Source: Tetramitus jugosus (Eukaryota; Heterolobosea; Eutetramitea; Acrasida; Vahlkampfiidae). From it: a DNA stretch of 64,000 nucleotides. The DNA lies in assembly GCA_937625935.1 (NCBI GenBank), contig OW569375.1, positions 124,001-188,000 on the forward strand. The letters are read 5' to 3'. The translations under genes and the position numbers were made by a program. Within the stretch, counting starts at the first letter, position 1. Each line of letters begins with the position of its first letter. The notes under the pieces were generated by a model. That model saw only the letters and a list, made by a program, of their open reading frames with translations, was not told the DNA's origin and made no database searches. This document shows, piece by piece, positions 40,184 through 50,575 of the stretch.

Positions 40184-41982
40184 CAGCAGGATCAAAGAAG
40201 AAACAAGAAGTGTCATCATCGTCAGCAGCAGCAGAAAAAGTAGTAGTTGAAGGACAGTTGAATACAGTGCTGGCAAAGGTACCTAATGCTGTCATTGTAT
40301 TGCATCATTTGAACAAGTGTCATCCCATTGTGTTGGATCAATTGTCTCAAGTATTGAATAATAATAATCATAGTATGAATGCATCCAATGCCATTTTCAT
40401 TTGTCTAGTAGAGATGAATCAACATCAACAACATCAACAACAACAACAACAGCATTCAAATGAAACATCATCAAGTAGCAGTAGCAGTAGTAGTAGTGGT
40501 AGTAGTAGTAGTAGTAGTAGAAGTGATAGTAATGTTGAGTTGTCCTCCTATAATGGATTGCTGCGTTCCTTGTTCAATGACATTGTCCCCTCTTCACATT
40601 CTCAATTGATATCATCAAATGATTCCACCACAACAAGTCCTGACAACAGTAGTAGTGGTAGTGGTAGTAGTACTCGATCCAACAACAACAACAACAACAA
40701 CAACAATCCATATCCATATCATCATCATCAACAATCACATTCACATTCACACAGACATCCAAACTTGTGGTTCAATCAGAATCACACAAATACAATCAAT
40801 GAACAGCAACGTGAACAAGAGAAACGGAATCAATTGGTCATGAATTTTGCATCCTCTACGACTCCCTCTATCAATGAATCATCGAATATAGCAACAACAA
40901 CAACCGCACCACAAATGAGTAGTACACAACAACAACAACAACAACAAAACAAGAAGAAGAAAAAGAAGGGTTCAATCAATGAATCAGCTCATCATGCGAA
41001 TAGCAATATAAAGAATGTGATGAATCCAATGACTCACACGACTAGTACCAGTACCATACATACGCAAGATCCTAACCAGTATCATCATAATTACAATAAT
41101 AATAATAATAATATGAATAAGAATAGTAATAATACGTATAATCATTTAATCAAGGACAATGAGCTCAAAACAGCATCATCATTACTACCTCCACAATCAT
41201 TCGAGCGAAATGCATGGACCATGAATCATCCAATGAACACTCATCATACGTACACGAGCAACAAGGACAATATCAACAATATCAACAATCATACAAACAC
41301 TACAAATACTACTGTTGCTCATAATAACAACAACAAGAATACTGAAAATACTGGGAAGATCACTTCTCATACGAGTAGCAAACACAATGAGAGTGATACC
41401 TATTTGCTGACTCAAATGTTACACTATAGAGAAAAGTTGTATCCCTATCTGTTCTCACTATTCAATCAGAATCGATCCATGAATTCATCCTATGCCCTGG
41501 ATTCGTTTTTCAACACATTCAGTGTTGTTGTTCCCTTCTTCTCATTCTCTAATTATGATCTGTTTGTCACGATTCAGAGAGTGTTGTATCAGTTCAAGTC
41601 TGTTGCAAAGAATGATCGTTTGATTGTGCTCACGTGGAGTGAAGATGTCATTTTGTGGCTCATGGGTCAATACATTACTCACATGACTCATTATGATCAT
41701 AGCAGCACCAGCATTAACAATAATGATGATGTTGGTGATGACGATCAAAAGGATGGTTATATAGGAGTGTATCGATTGATAGAGATGCATGTGTTGACTC
41801 GATTGGCCGTAGTGGATCACTTGATACAGAATGGGGATCATGTTCATTTGAATGTTGAATTGTCATCCAACACCTATAACTCTAACAATCAGAGCCACAG
41901 TTTCATTACTGTTCAGATACTGAACAGGAGAATAGATCATGAGTTGAAAAGGAAGATTTCAACCTTACAATCCAAGCTATAA
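39523..41982 (+). CDS. Degenerate ClpB/Hsp104-like AAA+ protein with low-complexity inserts
   Basis: 819 residues from the ATG at 39523, 40 bp after the previous stop. The conserved parts match the second AAA+ module of ClpB-type unfoldases. At about 131-155, LFVGPHSSGRIYVSKLIA stands where Walker A GPxGxGKT would be. At about 250-275, EGQLNTVLAKVP then VIVLHHLNKCHP stands where the family has the Walker B LDEIEKAHP. A C-terminal small domain (about 660-800) follows, with a DGYIGVYRL segment in the sensor-2 (GAR) position. The Walker lysine, the Walker B acidic pair and the sensor-2 pattern are lost, so ATP hydrolysis is unlikely. Between the blocks are Ser, Gln, Asn, His and Thr runs, about half the protein. 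Function unknown. Confidence 0.65.
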
Positions 41983-42316
41983 ATTGCATTCTGATACTCT
42001 TGTCTATCAGTTCATCACACTATGCGTTTGCTCTGAGGTTATATGGAGAGAGTTTATAGTTCGAATGTAGATAGCAGTGTATTGCTGGGACTCCGTAATA
42101 TGATTCCTGGTGGTGTACTGTGTGATTCCTCTTGAGGTTCAGAGTCACTTCTTTCTTTTGTCCTATGGAAATCTCGTTTCAGATCTGCTGTCATGAGCAA
42201 TGTATTGACCAGGTATTACTTTCGAAGAACTTCGGAGTATCATACCTTCCAAAAAAACACACACAAAAACACCGGTGCCAACACACAGAAGAAGTAACAC
42301 GGTACTATCACCAACA
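41983..42316. other. Intergenic, 334 bp
   Basis: This is the gap between the ClpB-like and PX-ELMO genes, both plus strand. A possible donor (CCAG/GTATTA) lies at about 42210, but no downstream acceptor gave an open frame joined to the next gene. No other feature was seen. Confidence 0.35.
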
Positions 42317-45300
42317 ATGAATGATACAACCAATGACTCAACAATCAATTCATTTCACATACCATGGTTCAAAGAATTAAATGTTGAAATGAATCATACA
42401 GTTCAGAGATCATCTCTCTCCTTTATTGCATCCAATAGTAGTAGCAGTGGTTCTTCATCATCTGGATCATTTCTGTCATCATCTACATCCTATCTCTCAT
42501 CCATGATACCTACACCATCTTCTCTCATACCCAGTCGATTGAAATCCAAGAGAGCACGATCCTTTCACAATACTACTACGAACAGTAGTACTAGTAGTAC
42601 TAGTAGTAGTAGTAGTAGTCATTCAAGTGGTAATAATACGAGTAGTAGTAATAGTAATAGTAGTACTAGTATTAGCACAAGCGGTGGTACCTATTATACT
42701 AGTTTTATGATTCATGTGCAGGCTGCCATGTTTATAATCACCACCACCACCACCAATAGTGATGATAAAGAACATGATAGTAGTGATAGTAGTAGTGATA
42801 GTAGTAAAAATAATAGTAATAGTAATAGTAATGGTAGAGTGTTGAGAGATGAGTGGACCGTAGAGCGCAGATACAGTGAATTTGTGAGATTGGATGAACA
42901 TGTGAGATTTATTGTCAATTATTATGATGACAATAGTAGTAGTAACAACAGCAGAAGCAACAACAGTAAGAGAAGAAATACACTTCCAACAATAGCGACA
43001 TCTTCAACAACAACAACAACATCATCCACCGCCACCACCACCACTCTTCAATCCAATCCTTATTCATTGCCTACTCTCCCACCCAAATCCTATGTCAAGA
43101 GACATACGGAAGAATACATTCAACAGAGAAGAATTGCACTTGAGATTTATCTCCAACAATTGATACAATACACAATGTACCATCATCATCATCATCATCA
43201 TGACAATCATCAACAACAATCAACGACAAGTGTGGAACAACAACAACAACAACAAGAATTACAACAGCAAAAACAACAGCATCTCTATGAATTATTATTG
43301 TATTTCTTGGATGTGGAATCATGTCCATTTCATTACTTGTTCTCACCCATCTATCATCAATACAATAATAACAACAATAACAACAATAACAACAATAACA
43401 ACAATAACAATACATCATCATCATCATCATCAGTCATGCAATTAAAGTATGAAAAATTAAAGTTGCAACAATTGATTCATCAAGAACAATTGAAATTGAA
43501 TGAAATGGAAAAGATGTCATCACTCAATGATCATCAACAAACCATGACTGCTGACACTGATGCAACTACTACTACTACTATGACAATAACAACTCTGCCA
43601 CATCATGATGGAACAGTAGTAGATGGCAGTCACCAACATTCATCATCATCATCATCTCTCATTGATTATAATACAATATTTGAAAAGTGTGAATCATTGC
43701 AATTTGAATTGTATCAAAAGAGATGTTTGAGTGATGAGTTTATTGTATCATTTGCACCATTGAATCACAAGTCTATGAAATCACTATACTACTCCTATTA
43801 CACAAATAACAAGAATCATCAGCAGCATAAGAGAAACTCCACTAGTACTACTGCTACTGCTACTACTGCTACTAGTTCTATTGTCATTGATCCAATGAGT
43901 AATGTTGCAGCCATGGCAGCGGAAGGTGATACGATACATGATGATGATAATGATGATACCAAAGACGACAAGACAATTGTAACAACTGAAACTACGCCGC
44001 CGCCGACTATGACGACAACAACAGCAGTCGATGCGACTACTGCTCCTACTGCTACTACTATTCACAGTAGTGATAACCATAATGATGCGACTTACAAGAT
44101 TCATCTGATGACGAACAATAACAACAACCATGGCAATACTACTCCCAATGATACAGCAACTGAAAAGACATCATCATTCCTGAGCACGATATCATTATCG
44201 TCCAAATCCATGATCAAATCTGCCTTTTCATCAAAAACTCCATCTCCTACATCAACAACAACCACATCAACAACAACATCTAACACTCCAACAACAACAA
44301 CAACAGCAATAGAAACACAAACAGCAGCTACAACAGCAACAGGAACAGGAATAGCAGTAAATACATCAACAACAAGAAGACCAACACTGTGGAACAAGTA
44401 CATTCATTCATTGCCCAGTATGATTGCAAATACAACTACCAATACCACGAGTTCAGTTGCCAGTGCCATTACAAGTGTCACAGGATCAATTGCTCGAAAC
44501 ACTATTGGCAGCAGCAGCAGCGGCAGTACGAGTGCTTCTACAGATGTCAGCAACAGTAGTCACATGGATAATCACTTGCTCATCTCACCACCCAGTCCAA
44601 TGGCTGCTGACGATACTTGTCATCCTAAAGGTGCAAGTAACAATAGTCGTAATCGAAATCATATGAGTAGTAGTAGTAGTAGTAGAAGCCTGTCATTCAT
44701 CTCTCAATTAGATGATGATGACGAACAACAGGATGGACAGGATGAGAATCATGATGATGTCAATGGTGTCAATGGTGGTGGTGGTGGTGGAGCTGATGAA
44801 CACACTTCCTCTACTAGTCAACAACCCAGTGCAACACTATTGCCACTCGTATCAACAGTAGCAACAGCATCAATTGTTGCTGCTGCCAAGGATCACAAGT
44901 GGTACACATTTCGAACATCGATCCATGGTCGAATCGAAATCTATCAACATTTGACTGATGAGAGTACAGTGGATCAAATCATGAACAGTAGAGCTCACAT
45001 GATTTCATTCAATGTTGAGAACATCAAGTGCATCATGAAACTGTACAATACGTTCCAGGGTAACACTGGTCTCAGTGTCATTCACATTGCTCTATCTCCC
45101 ATTGTTCTCAATGTAGCATGCTGCAACAAGTGGATTCATCATTACACTTCCAGCAGTACTCACAGCTGCATGATTGATTCTACAACGATTCAATTATTGA
45201 GTCGAGAGTCCAATGAATTGATCAGTGTGCTCGGTGCTCAGGTCAAACTGTTGAACATGAACTGTCACAAGATGATTCAATACCTCAAGACACATATCTT

Positions 45301-45880
45301 GAATCGGAAACAAGTCACGTACAACTCGGAATCGTCGGATCATGAGAGTCAGTTGATGAGACTGTGGGATCTAGCTAATTTGAACGATGTACCATTGCAG
45401 AGCAGAAAGAGTGAACAATGGGTTCACATCGGATTTCAAGGCAACGATCCAGCAACAGACTTTAGAGCCATGGGATTGTTGGGACTCGATCTGCTCATCT
45501 ACCTGTTTGAGCACTACAATCAACGATGCAAGAATATACTGGCACAGGACAGAGATTATCCTTTTTGTGTCGCAGGCATCAACATTGCCCACATGCTGCT
45601 GAGTATGATGAGCTGCACTGATGCTAACAATCTGAGCAATCAGAGCTGGGATAACCTAGTGTTCAATTTTGTTTGCCGTCAGTGGGAACACACACCAAAC
45701 TCCTTTGAGGAAATGTTCTGTGTCATGGTAGAGGTTCTGGACAACGTATGGGTGGAGATGGGAGCCACATACATGATGTTTAATCAAGTGCTGCAAGAAA
45801 CGCGTCAAAGAATATTGAACAAGTTCAACGAGCATCAACCTCTCCACTTTGACGAGCTACGCAGCCTGTTATCTATATAA
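42317..45880 (+). CDS. PX and ELMO domain protein
   Basis: 1187 residues from the ATG at 42317. A PX domain spans about residues 110-350, broken by Ser/Asn/Thr inserts: RRYSEFVRL, then LPPKSYVKRHTEEYIQQRR with the phosphoinositide-binding Pro-rich loop, ending LLYFLDVE. A long Thr/Ser/Asn-rich middle follows. An ELMO domain lies at about 1008-1165: HESQLMRLWDLA, QWVHIGFQGNDPATDFRAMG, LLGLDLLIYLFEHY. Between them (about 850-1000) is a conserved-looking block that may be PH-like. ELMO domains pair with DOCK exchange factors to activate Rac, or act as ARF-family GAPs (ELMOD). PX gives membrane targeting. This is a likely regulator of actin or trafficking. Confidence 0.85.
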   Translation: MNDTTNDSTINSFHIPWFKELNVEMNHTVQRSSLSFIASNSSSSGSSSSGSFLSSSTSYLSSMIPTPSSLIPSRLKSKRARSFHNTTTNSSTSSTSSSSSSHSSGNNTSSSNSNSSTSISTSGGTYYTSFMIHVQAAMFIITTTTTNSDDKEHDSSDSSSDSSKNNSNSNSNGRVLRDEWTVERRYSEFVRLDEHVRFIVNYYDDNSSSNNSRSNNSKRRNTLPTIATSSTTTTTSSTATTTTLQSNPYSLPTLPPKSYVKRHTEEYIQQRRIALEIYLQQLIQYTMYHHHHHHHDNHQQQSTTSVEQQQQQQELQQQKQQHLYELLLYFLDVESCPFHYLFSPIYHQYNNNNNNNNNNNNNNNNTSSSSSSVMQLKYEKLKLQQLIHQEQLKLNEMEKMSSLNDHQQTMTADTDATTTTTMTITTLPHHDGTVVDGSHQHSSSSSSLIDYNTIFEKCESLQFELYQKRCLSDEFIVSFAPLNHKSMKSLYYSYYTNNKNHQQHKRNSTSTTATATTATSSIVIDPMSNVAAMAAEGDTIHDDDNDDTKDDKTIVTTETTPPPTMTTTTAVDATTAPTATTIHSSDNHNDATYKIHLMTNNNNNHGNTTPNDTATEKTSSFLSTISLSSKSMIKSAFSSKTPSPTSTTTTSTTTSNTPTTTTTAIETQTAATTATGTGIAVNTSTTRRPTLWNKYIHSLPSMIANTTTNTTSSVASAITSVTGSIARNTIGSSSSGSTSASTDVSNSSHMDNHLLISPPSPMAADDTCHPKGASNNSRNRNHMSSSSSSRSLSFISQLDDDDEQQDGQDENHDDVNGVNGGGGGGADEHTSSTSQQPSATLLPLVSTVATASIVAAAKDHKWYTFRTSIHGRIEIYQHLTDESTVDQIMNSRAHMISFNVENIKCIMKLYNTFQGNTGLSVIHIALSPIVLNVACCNKWIHHYTSSSTHSCMIDSTTIQLLSRESNELISVLGAQVKLLNMNCHKMIQYLKTHILNRKQVTYNSESSDHESQLMRLWDLANLNDVPLQSRKSEQWVHIGFQGNDPATDFRAMGLLGLDLLIYLFEHYNQRCKNILAQDRDYPFCVAGINIAHMLLSMMSCTDANNLSNQSWDNLVFNFVCRQWEHTPNSFEEMFCVMVEVLDNVWVEMGATYMMFNQVLQETRQRILNKFNEHQPLHFDELRSLLSI
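43366..43411 (+). repeat. In-frame 9-bp tandem repeat encoding poly-Asn
   Basis: A tandem AACAACAAT array of about four to five units inside the PX-ELMO gene encodes an uninterrupted Asn run of about 16. It is one of many AAY, AGT, CAA and ACA trinucleotide tracts in the genes at 39.5-45 kb, and is likely length-variable between strains. Confidence 0.8.
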
Positions 45881-46212
45881 AGGAAGTTTATGTGGCACTT
45901 GCATCCCAACTTTAATGAAGCAAAAAGCCTACATTACTGAGGGTTCTCGAGTAGTCTCCTATCTCGATACGAAACAAGTAACAAGAGGATTAATGAAGAA
46001 TGGGATGACGAAGGAGGTCGCAGAGACAAAAGCCAAACTATTTGTGTACAGCACCAAATAAAAACGCAACCAATTTTCATCTGAACAGCAGGGCGTAGAG
46101 GAAATGAAGCATCTTCGTCGTCCAACGTTCCCTTGTATACAACCAAGGGGTTGCGCCTCTATTTAATAGTTCGGTTTTTTGTTGTTAATGCCAGGAACCG
46201 TCAAGCTAACTA
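45881..46212. other. Intergenic with a 48-codon ORF of uncertain status
   Basis: A frame from an ATG at 45915 to a stop at 46061 encodes 48 residues (MKQKAYITEGSRVVSYLDTK at the start) with coding-like codon use but no family. On the minus strand, about 46130-46165 reads GCAACC-CCTT-GGTTGTAT after an ATTAAATAGAGG stretch, which resembles the GCAAC...GTTGTATG tail of the elements at 56 kb but lacks poly-A. These may be debris of a gene or an element. Confidence 0.3.
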
Positions 46213-46620
46213 ATGAAGGCCTGTATGCTTCGTATCCTCTTATTTATTTGTGTACCACTCGAAACAACAGGCAGTATGTTACAAAGAGGTGAGTTAAATT
46301 AAACTATATGTAAGTTTGAATGGATAAAGAAAAATATCTTAAAATTAAAATAATTGATAATTAATAAAGTATGTTGATTAATCAACTTTTATATTAAGTA
46401 TCTTTGTTTACGTGTAGTGTATGATTTACGCTGTTAACTTCTGGTCCGATTACTAGATGAAGATTGTATGGATCTTTGGATAGTTGTCCGTTTTGATGTG
46501 CCCTTTGATATTTGGTTTGAGTCCCTTTGCATGTCTGCGGTTGGCTTTCACATGGATAGTCTGCACCAAGCAAATTTTTCCATTTTATCCGAAACGGAGT
46601 CGAATAACATCAAACAATGA
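46213..46620 (+). CDS. Possible small spliced gene (signal-peptide-like start)
   Basis: Exon 46213-46288 encodes MKACMLRILLFICVPLETTG..., signal-peptide-like, and ends at a good donor (GAG/GTGAGT). An acceptor (TACTAG) precedes an open frame 46457-46620, continuing in phase with DEDCMDLWIVVRFDV and ending at a TGA that overlaps the ATG of the next gene. Joined length is 79 residues. The intron would be AT-rich and 168 nt, and contains a 14-bp palindrome GTTGATTAATCAAC (46373-46386). No family match. It could be a decayed gene fragment. Confidence 0.3.
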
Positions 46621-47996
46621 AACGACTCCTTTCTTGCTCTCGAATCGTTCATCAGAATGGGCAATTGCCATCGATCCTCCATTATCCTTCTCCTGTGTGT
46701 AGATCTACACCATCATTGTCTCTCGTGAAGCCATCATCGTTCAGGTTGATTGGCTCATGTTGTCAATATGCCACGAATCATCATCACAACAAGAAGATTT
46801 CAACTCCTCCACCATCATCATCGTCTCTCGCACCCATGTCTGATGCCCCTCCACTTGTTCCCACCCATCCCCTCAACAGCAATCATAATTTCATCATTGA
46901 TTTTCCTGCCACAACAACAACCAATAATGAACAACAACAACAACAACACAGCAACAACCATAAAGTGAATGACGATGATGATGATACGACAACAACATCA
47001 ACAACAAGTACAGGACAACAGATGACGACCTCCACCACCACCAATCACTACTACTTTGTTCAACAAATGAAGGATGGAGTCATGAGATTGATGCCCATTG
47101 TCTCCCGTGCTCAACTCTCTGCTCTTGTTCACAGTGTAGATGAGAGAACACACATTCGTGGTTACTCTAGTCTCAAGATTCTGTTGGCTGTAGGTGCAGT
47201 AGGACTCGTGTTCTGGTACGTGTTCCATGACGAGATCAAGGATGTGGCAGCACAGCACACGGCCGATGTTGCCAGTCGTTCACTGTCCTCTGATTCATTG
47301 CAGGGATCAGCCAGTACACTGAGCAAGAGTGTGGTGTCTGATGTGTTGAATGATGCAGTCATGAGAGATCAAGCACTCGTGTTCATTGTTGACTTGTTGC
47401 ACAGGGAAGAAACAAGACAAGCAGCCACTCAATTCCTCAGTCAACTGTGCAATGATGCCTATGTGCAACAAGAGTTGTCCAAACTGTTGAAACAGCAGTT
47501 GAATGTCTTGTTGAATGATCCATCGACTCTGCAACAAGTCACTCAACTCATGTATCATGTCATATTGCAAGACAGTACCATGAATGCAATGAATCAACAG
47601 TCTCAGAATGTCATCAACAGTGTATCCTTCCAGGAATCAATCAATCGATTGTTCATGAACAGCTTGTACAGTGCATCTGTTCAGGAGGCGAGTACACAGT
47701 TGGCCAATCGAACCGTGTCTCAAATGTTGAACGATGATCATGTGAATCAACTGGTGCGCACATGGCTCAACTCTCTATTGAATGATGAGACAATCAAGAT
47801 GAAGGGCAGTGAAGCACTGTGGGATGTAGTTCGATTGGGTGTGTTGCCTCGATGGTGGATCGGTGGAGCACCAGCAGCAGCAGCATCTGAATCAGGGAAC
47901 GCAAGTGGTGTTGATCAAGTTGGTCGTACAAGTGATACTTCAGCAGCAACAATGAGCGATCCTTTGACGACGAGTGCACCTGTTGCACCAGTCTAA
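46617..47996 (+). CDS. Probable mitochondrial single-pass membrane protein
   Basis: 459 residues. The N-terminus (MKRLLSCSRIVHQNG...) has Arg/Lys/His, Ser and no acidic residues for over 60 positions, the pattern of a mitochondrial targeting peptide. An Asn/Asp/Thr-rich stretch follows, then one transmembrane span (LKILLAVGAVGLVFWYVF, about 193-210). After it come about 200 residues of amphipathic helices with repeated VLNDAV, FLSQLCNDAYVQQ and LLNDPSTLQQ motifs spaced about 30 residues apart. The repeated helices suggest an alpha-helical repeat domain facing the matrix or intermembrane space. The family is not identified. Confidence 0.7.
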   Translation: MKRLLSCSRIVHQNGQLPSILHYPSPVCRSTPSLSLVKPSSFRLIGSCCQYATNHHHNKKISTPPPSSSSLAPMSDAPPLVPTHPLNSNHNFIIDFPATTTTNNEQQQQQHSNNHKVNDDDDDTTTTSTTSTGQQMTTSTTTNHYYFVQQMKDGVMRLMPIVSRAQLSALVHSVDERTHIRGYSSLKILLAVGAVGLVFWYVFHDEIKDVAAQHTADVASRSLSSDSLQGSASTLSKSVVSDVLNDAVMRDQALVFIVDLLHREETRQAATQFLSQLCNDAYVQQELSKLLKQQLNVLLNDPSTLQQVTQLMYHVILQDSTMNAMNQQSQNVINSVSFQESINRLFMNSLYSASVQEASTQLANRTVSQMLNDDHVNQLVRTWLNSLLNDETIKMKGSEALWDVVRLGVLPRWWIGGAPAAAASESGNASGVDQVGRTSDTSAATMSDPLTTSAPVAPV

Positions 47997-48263
47997 AAAC
48001 CCTTGGATCACACACATTCGCGTGATAATAGTATTTGAATGTTTTCGTTCAGAATTCTGTGCATGTCTCATCACGCATGGAGACAAGTCAACACCACATT
48101 CGCAAGCATCCATGTCACCCCTCACTTGTGTGGTTACAACACAAGTCGGATAATTGACAAGGCGCCACCAGAAAAAAACAAATTTCATAAGGTTTGACGA
48201 GCCGCCACACACAAAAACGAAAAACCACAAACAAACAACACACATAAAACACTCTTTACGATC
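47997..48263. other. Short intergenic before PP2A scaffold gene
   Basis: The 267-bp leader region has CACACAAAAACG-like stretches. No coding frame or RNA gene was seen. Confidence 0.35.
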
Positions 48264-50313
48264 ATGTCCAATTTGGGTATGTTGTTCTGGCAAGCTTCTC
48301 ACACCCTGAATCTCTCCACTCGAAAGAATCAATGAACTGACTCGAATTTTTTTTGTATCGTTTTTTTTTCTATTCGTCATTCATTTTCATCAAATCATCA
48401 TTGTTATCAATCAACACCTTGTCATCAACACCTTGTACTGTTAATAATAACAATCATCATTGTACTCCTCCCTCCTATTGTTCTCTGAATCACTATCACC
48501 ACCACTATCATCAATATCATCAATATCATCAAACACCAAATGAACAACAACAATAGTAGAAGAAGGAGAAGAGTCAGCACTGTACCCAATTGCTATTCTA
48601 ATTGATGAATTAAAGAATGAAGATGTTCAATTGAGACTCAACTCAATCAAGAGACTAGGCACCATTGCCAATGCACTGGGTCACTATAGAACGAGAACAG
48701 AATTGATTCCATTCCTCAATGAGTCATGCATTGATGATGAAGATGAGGTGTTGTTGGCACTGGCTCAAGTATTGGGCACATTTGTTCCCCATGTCGGTGG
48801 AGCAGACAAGGCAGTGTGCTTGTTGACTCCATTGGAAACTCTGTGCAATGCAGAGGAGGCAACAGTCAGAGAGGCCGCAGTCAAATCACTGGTCAAGATT
48901 GCCAATGAGATGAAAGTCGTACAGCAAACAGAACAACACTTTTTGCCCTTGTTGAGACGGTTGGCCAGTGGTGACTGGTTCACTAGTCGATCCAGTTCCT
49001 GTGGTCTGTTTGCCGTACTGTATCCACTCGTAGGTTCCGATGTGAGAAGTGAATTGAGAGCATCGTTTGCCAAGTTGTGCAAGGATGAGACACCCATGGT
49101 CAGAAGAAGTGCCAGTGCCTATTTTGGAGAGTTTGCTGCACGTGTCGAAAAGGAGTATCTGACCAGTGAATTGGTGCCCATGTTTCTCGCTCTCAGAGAA
49201 GACGAACAGGACAGTGTGAGATTGTTGTCTGTGGAGAATTGTGTCCACTTGGCAAAATTGTTGACACCAAAAGAGTCGATTGCGCACGTGTTGCCCACCA
49301 TTAAGAATTGTGCGACGGACAAGTCATGGCGCGTACGGTACATGGTGGCTGAACACTTGAAGAGTGTGTGTGAGAGCATGGGACCCGATGTGACCAAATC
49401 CGACCTTGTCTCACACTATGTCTCTCTCATGAGTGACAGTGAGGCAGAAGTCAGAACAGCCAGTGCATTCAAGATTGCTCAAGTGTGTGAACTGTTTCCA
49501 CGCGACACCATTATCAATCAAGTGTTGCCCCATGTGAAACAGTTGGTGACTGACAAGAGTGAGCATGTGAGAGCTGCATTGGCCAGTGAGATTATGGGAT
49601 TGGCGCCTATTCTGGACAAGGAGAGCACCATTAAGCACCTGTTGCCATTCTTTCTCCAATTGTTGAGAGATGAGTTCCCAGACGTTCGACTCAACATCAT
49701 CTCCCGACTCGGCGTAGTGAACAAGGTGATTGGTGTGGATTTGTTGGCTCAGAGCTTGTTGCCTGCCATTGTTGAATTGGCAGAGGACAAGCAGTGGAGA
49801 GTCCGGTTGGCCATTATTGAATACATTCCACTGTTGGCCAGTCAGTTGGGTGTCAAGTTTTTTGATGAAAAGTTGAGTAATTTGTGCATGACATGGTTGG
49901 CAGATTCCGTGTATTCGATACGTGAGGCAGCCACCAACAATCTCAAGAAACTCACAGAGATTTTCACAGTTCAGTGGGCAAAGGACAACTTGTTGCCACG
50001 TGTGCTCGCCATGTCCAACAACTCCAACTACCTCTATCGAATGACCACTCTGTTTGCAATATCGGCACTGAGCAGTGTCATGAGTCAGGATGTCATTGCA
50101 GAGAACATGCTCGGTGTTTGTCTCAACATGGCACGTGACCCTGTTCCAAACATTCGATTCAACGTGGCCAAGACATTGGAGACCATTATCCCCACAGTGG
50201 AGCCAAAGGTTGTCCAGGATCACATTAAGCCATGTCTCGTCACTCTGCAACAGGACTCTGATGCCGATGTCAAGTTTTATGCCTCTCAAGCCCTAAGTCA
50301 CATTAACTTTTAA
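48264..50313 (+). CDS. PPP2R1A: PP2A scaffold subunit A (PR65, HEAT repeats)
   Basis: Two exons: 48264-48276 (13 nt) and 48557-50313, 589 residues, the same length as the human protein. The intron (280 nt) is GTATGT...TAG; an acceptor 3 nt downstream is also possible. The start [19 protein letters not shown] leads into the family block [19 protein letters not shown], then about 15 HEAT repeats of about 39 residues with DxxxxVR turns (for example [38 protein letters not shown]). The subunit holds the PP2A catalytic C and regulatory B subunits in the cytosol and nucleus. Confidence 0.96.
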
Positions 50314-50575
50314 TTTTGCATGTGGACGACTCTCACTCGCAAACACATCCCCACCACTCCCAAGCCAACAACAAATATTTGTCTTATTAAACCCAACTTA
50401 TGTACCAATATCAAAATGACATTTGAACAAATTCTCTTGTTTCTGTTCATATGACCTTTTTGAGGTCAAAAACACGCCTAGCTCTCTTGGAGAGATAAAA
50501 AAAGATCATTCTTCCCTTTTCACAACAACAACACACAGAACAAATCAACAACAAATCAACGACACAACAAGTGAA

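Noticed and set aside
42130-42316. Upstream exon for PX-ELMO using donor at about 42210
   Set aside because: Joining to available acceptors introduces a stop or an out-of-phase frame.
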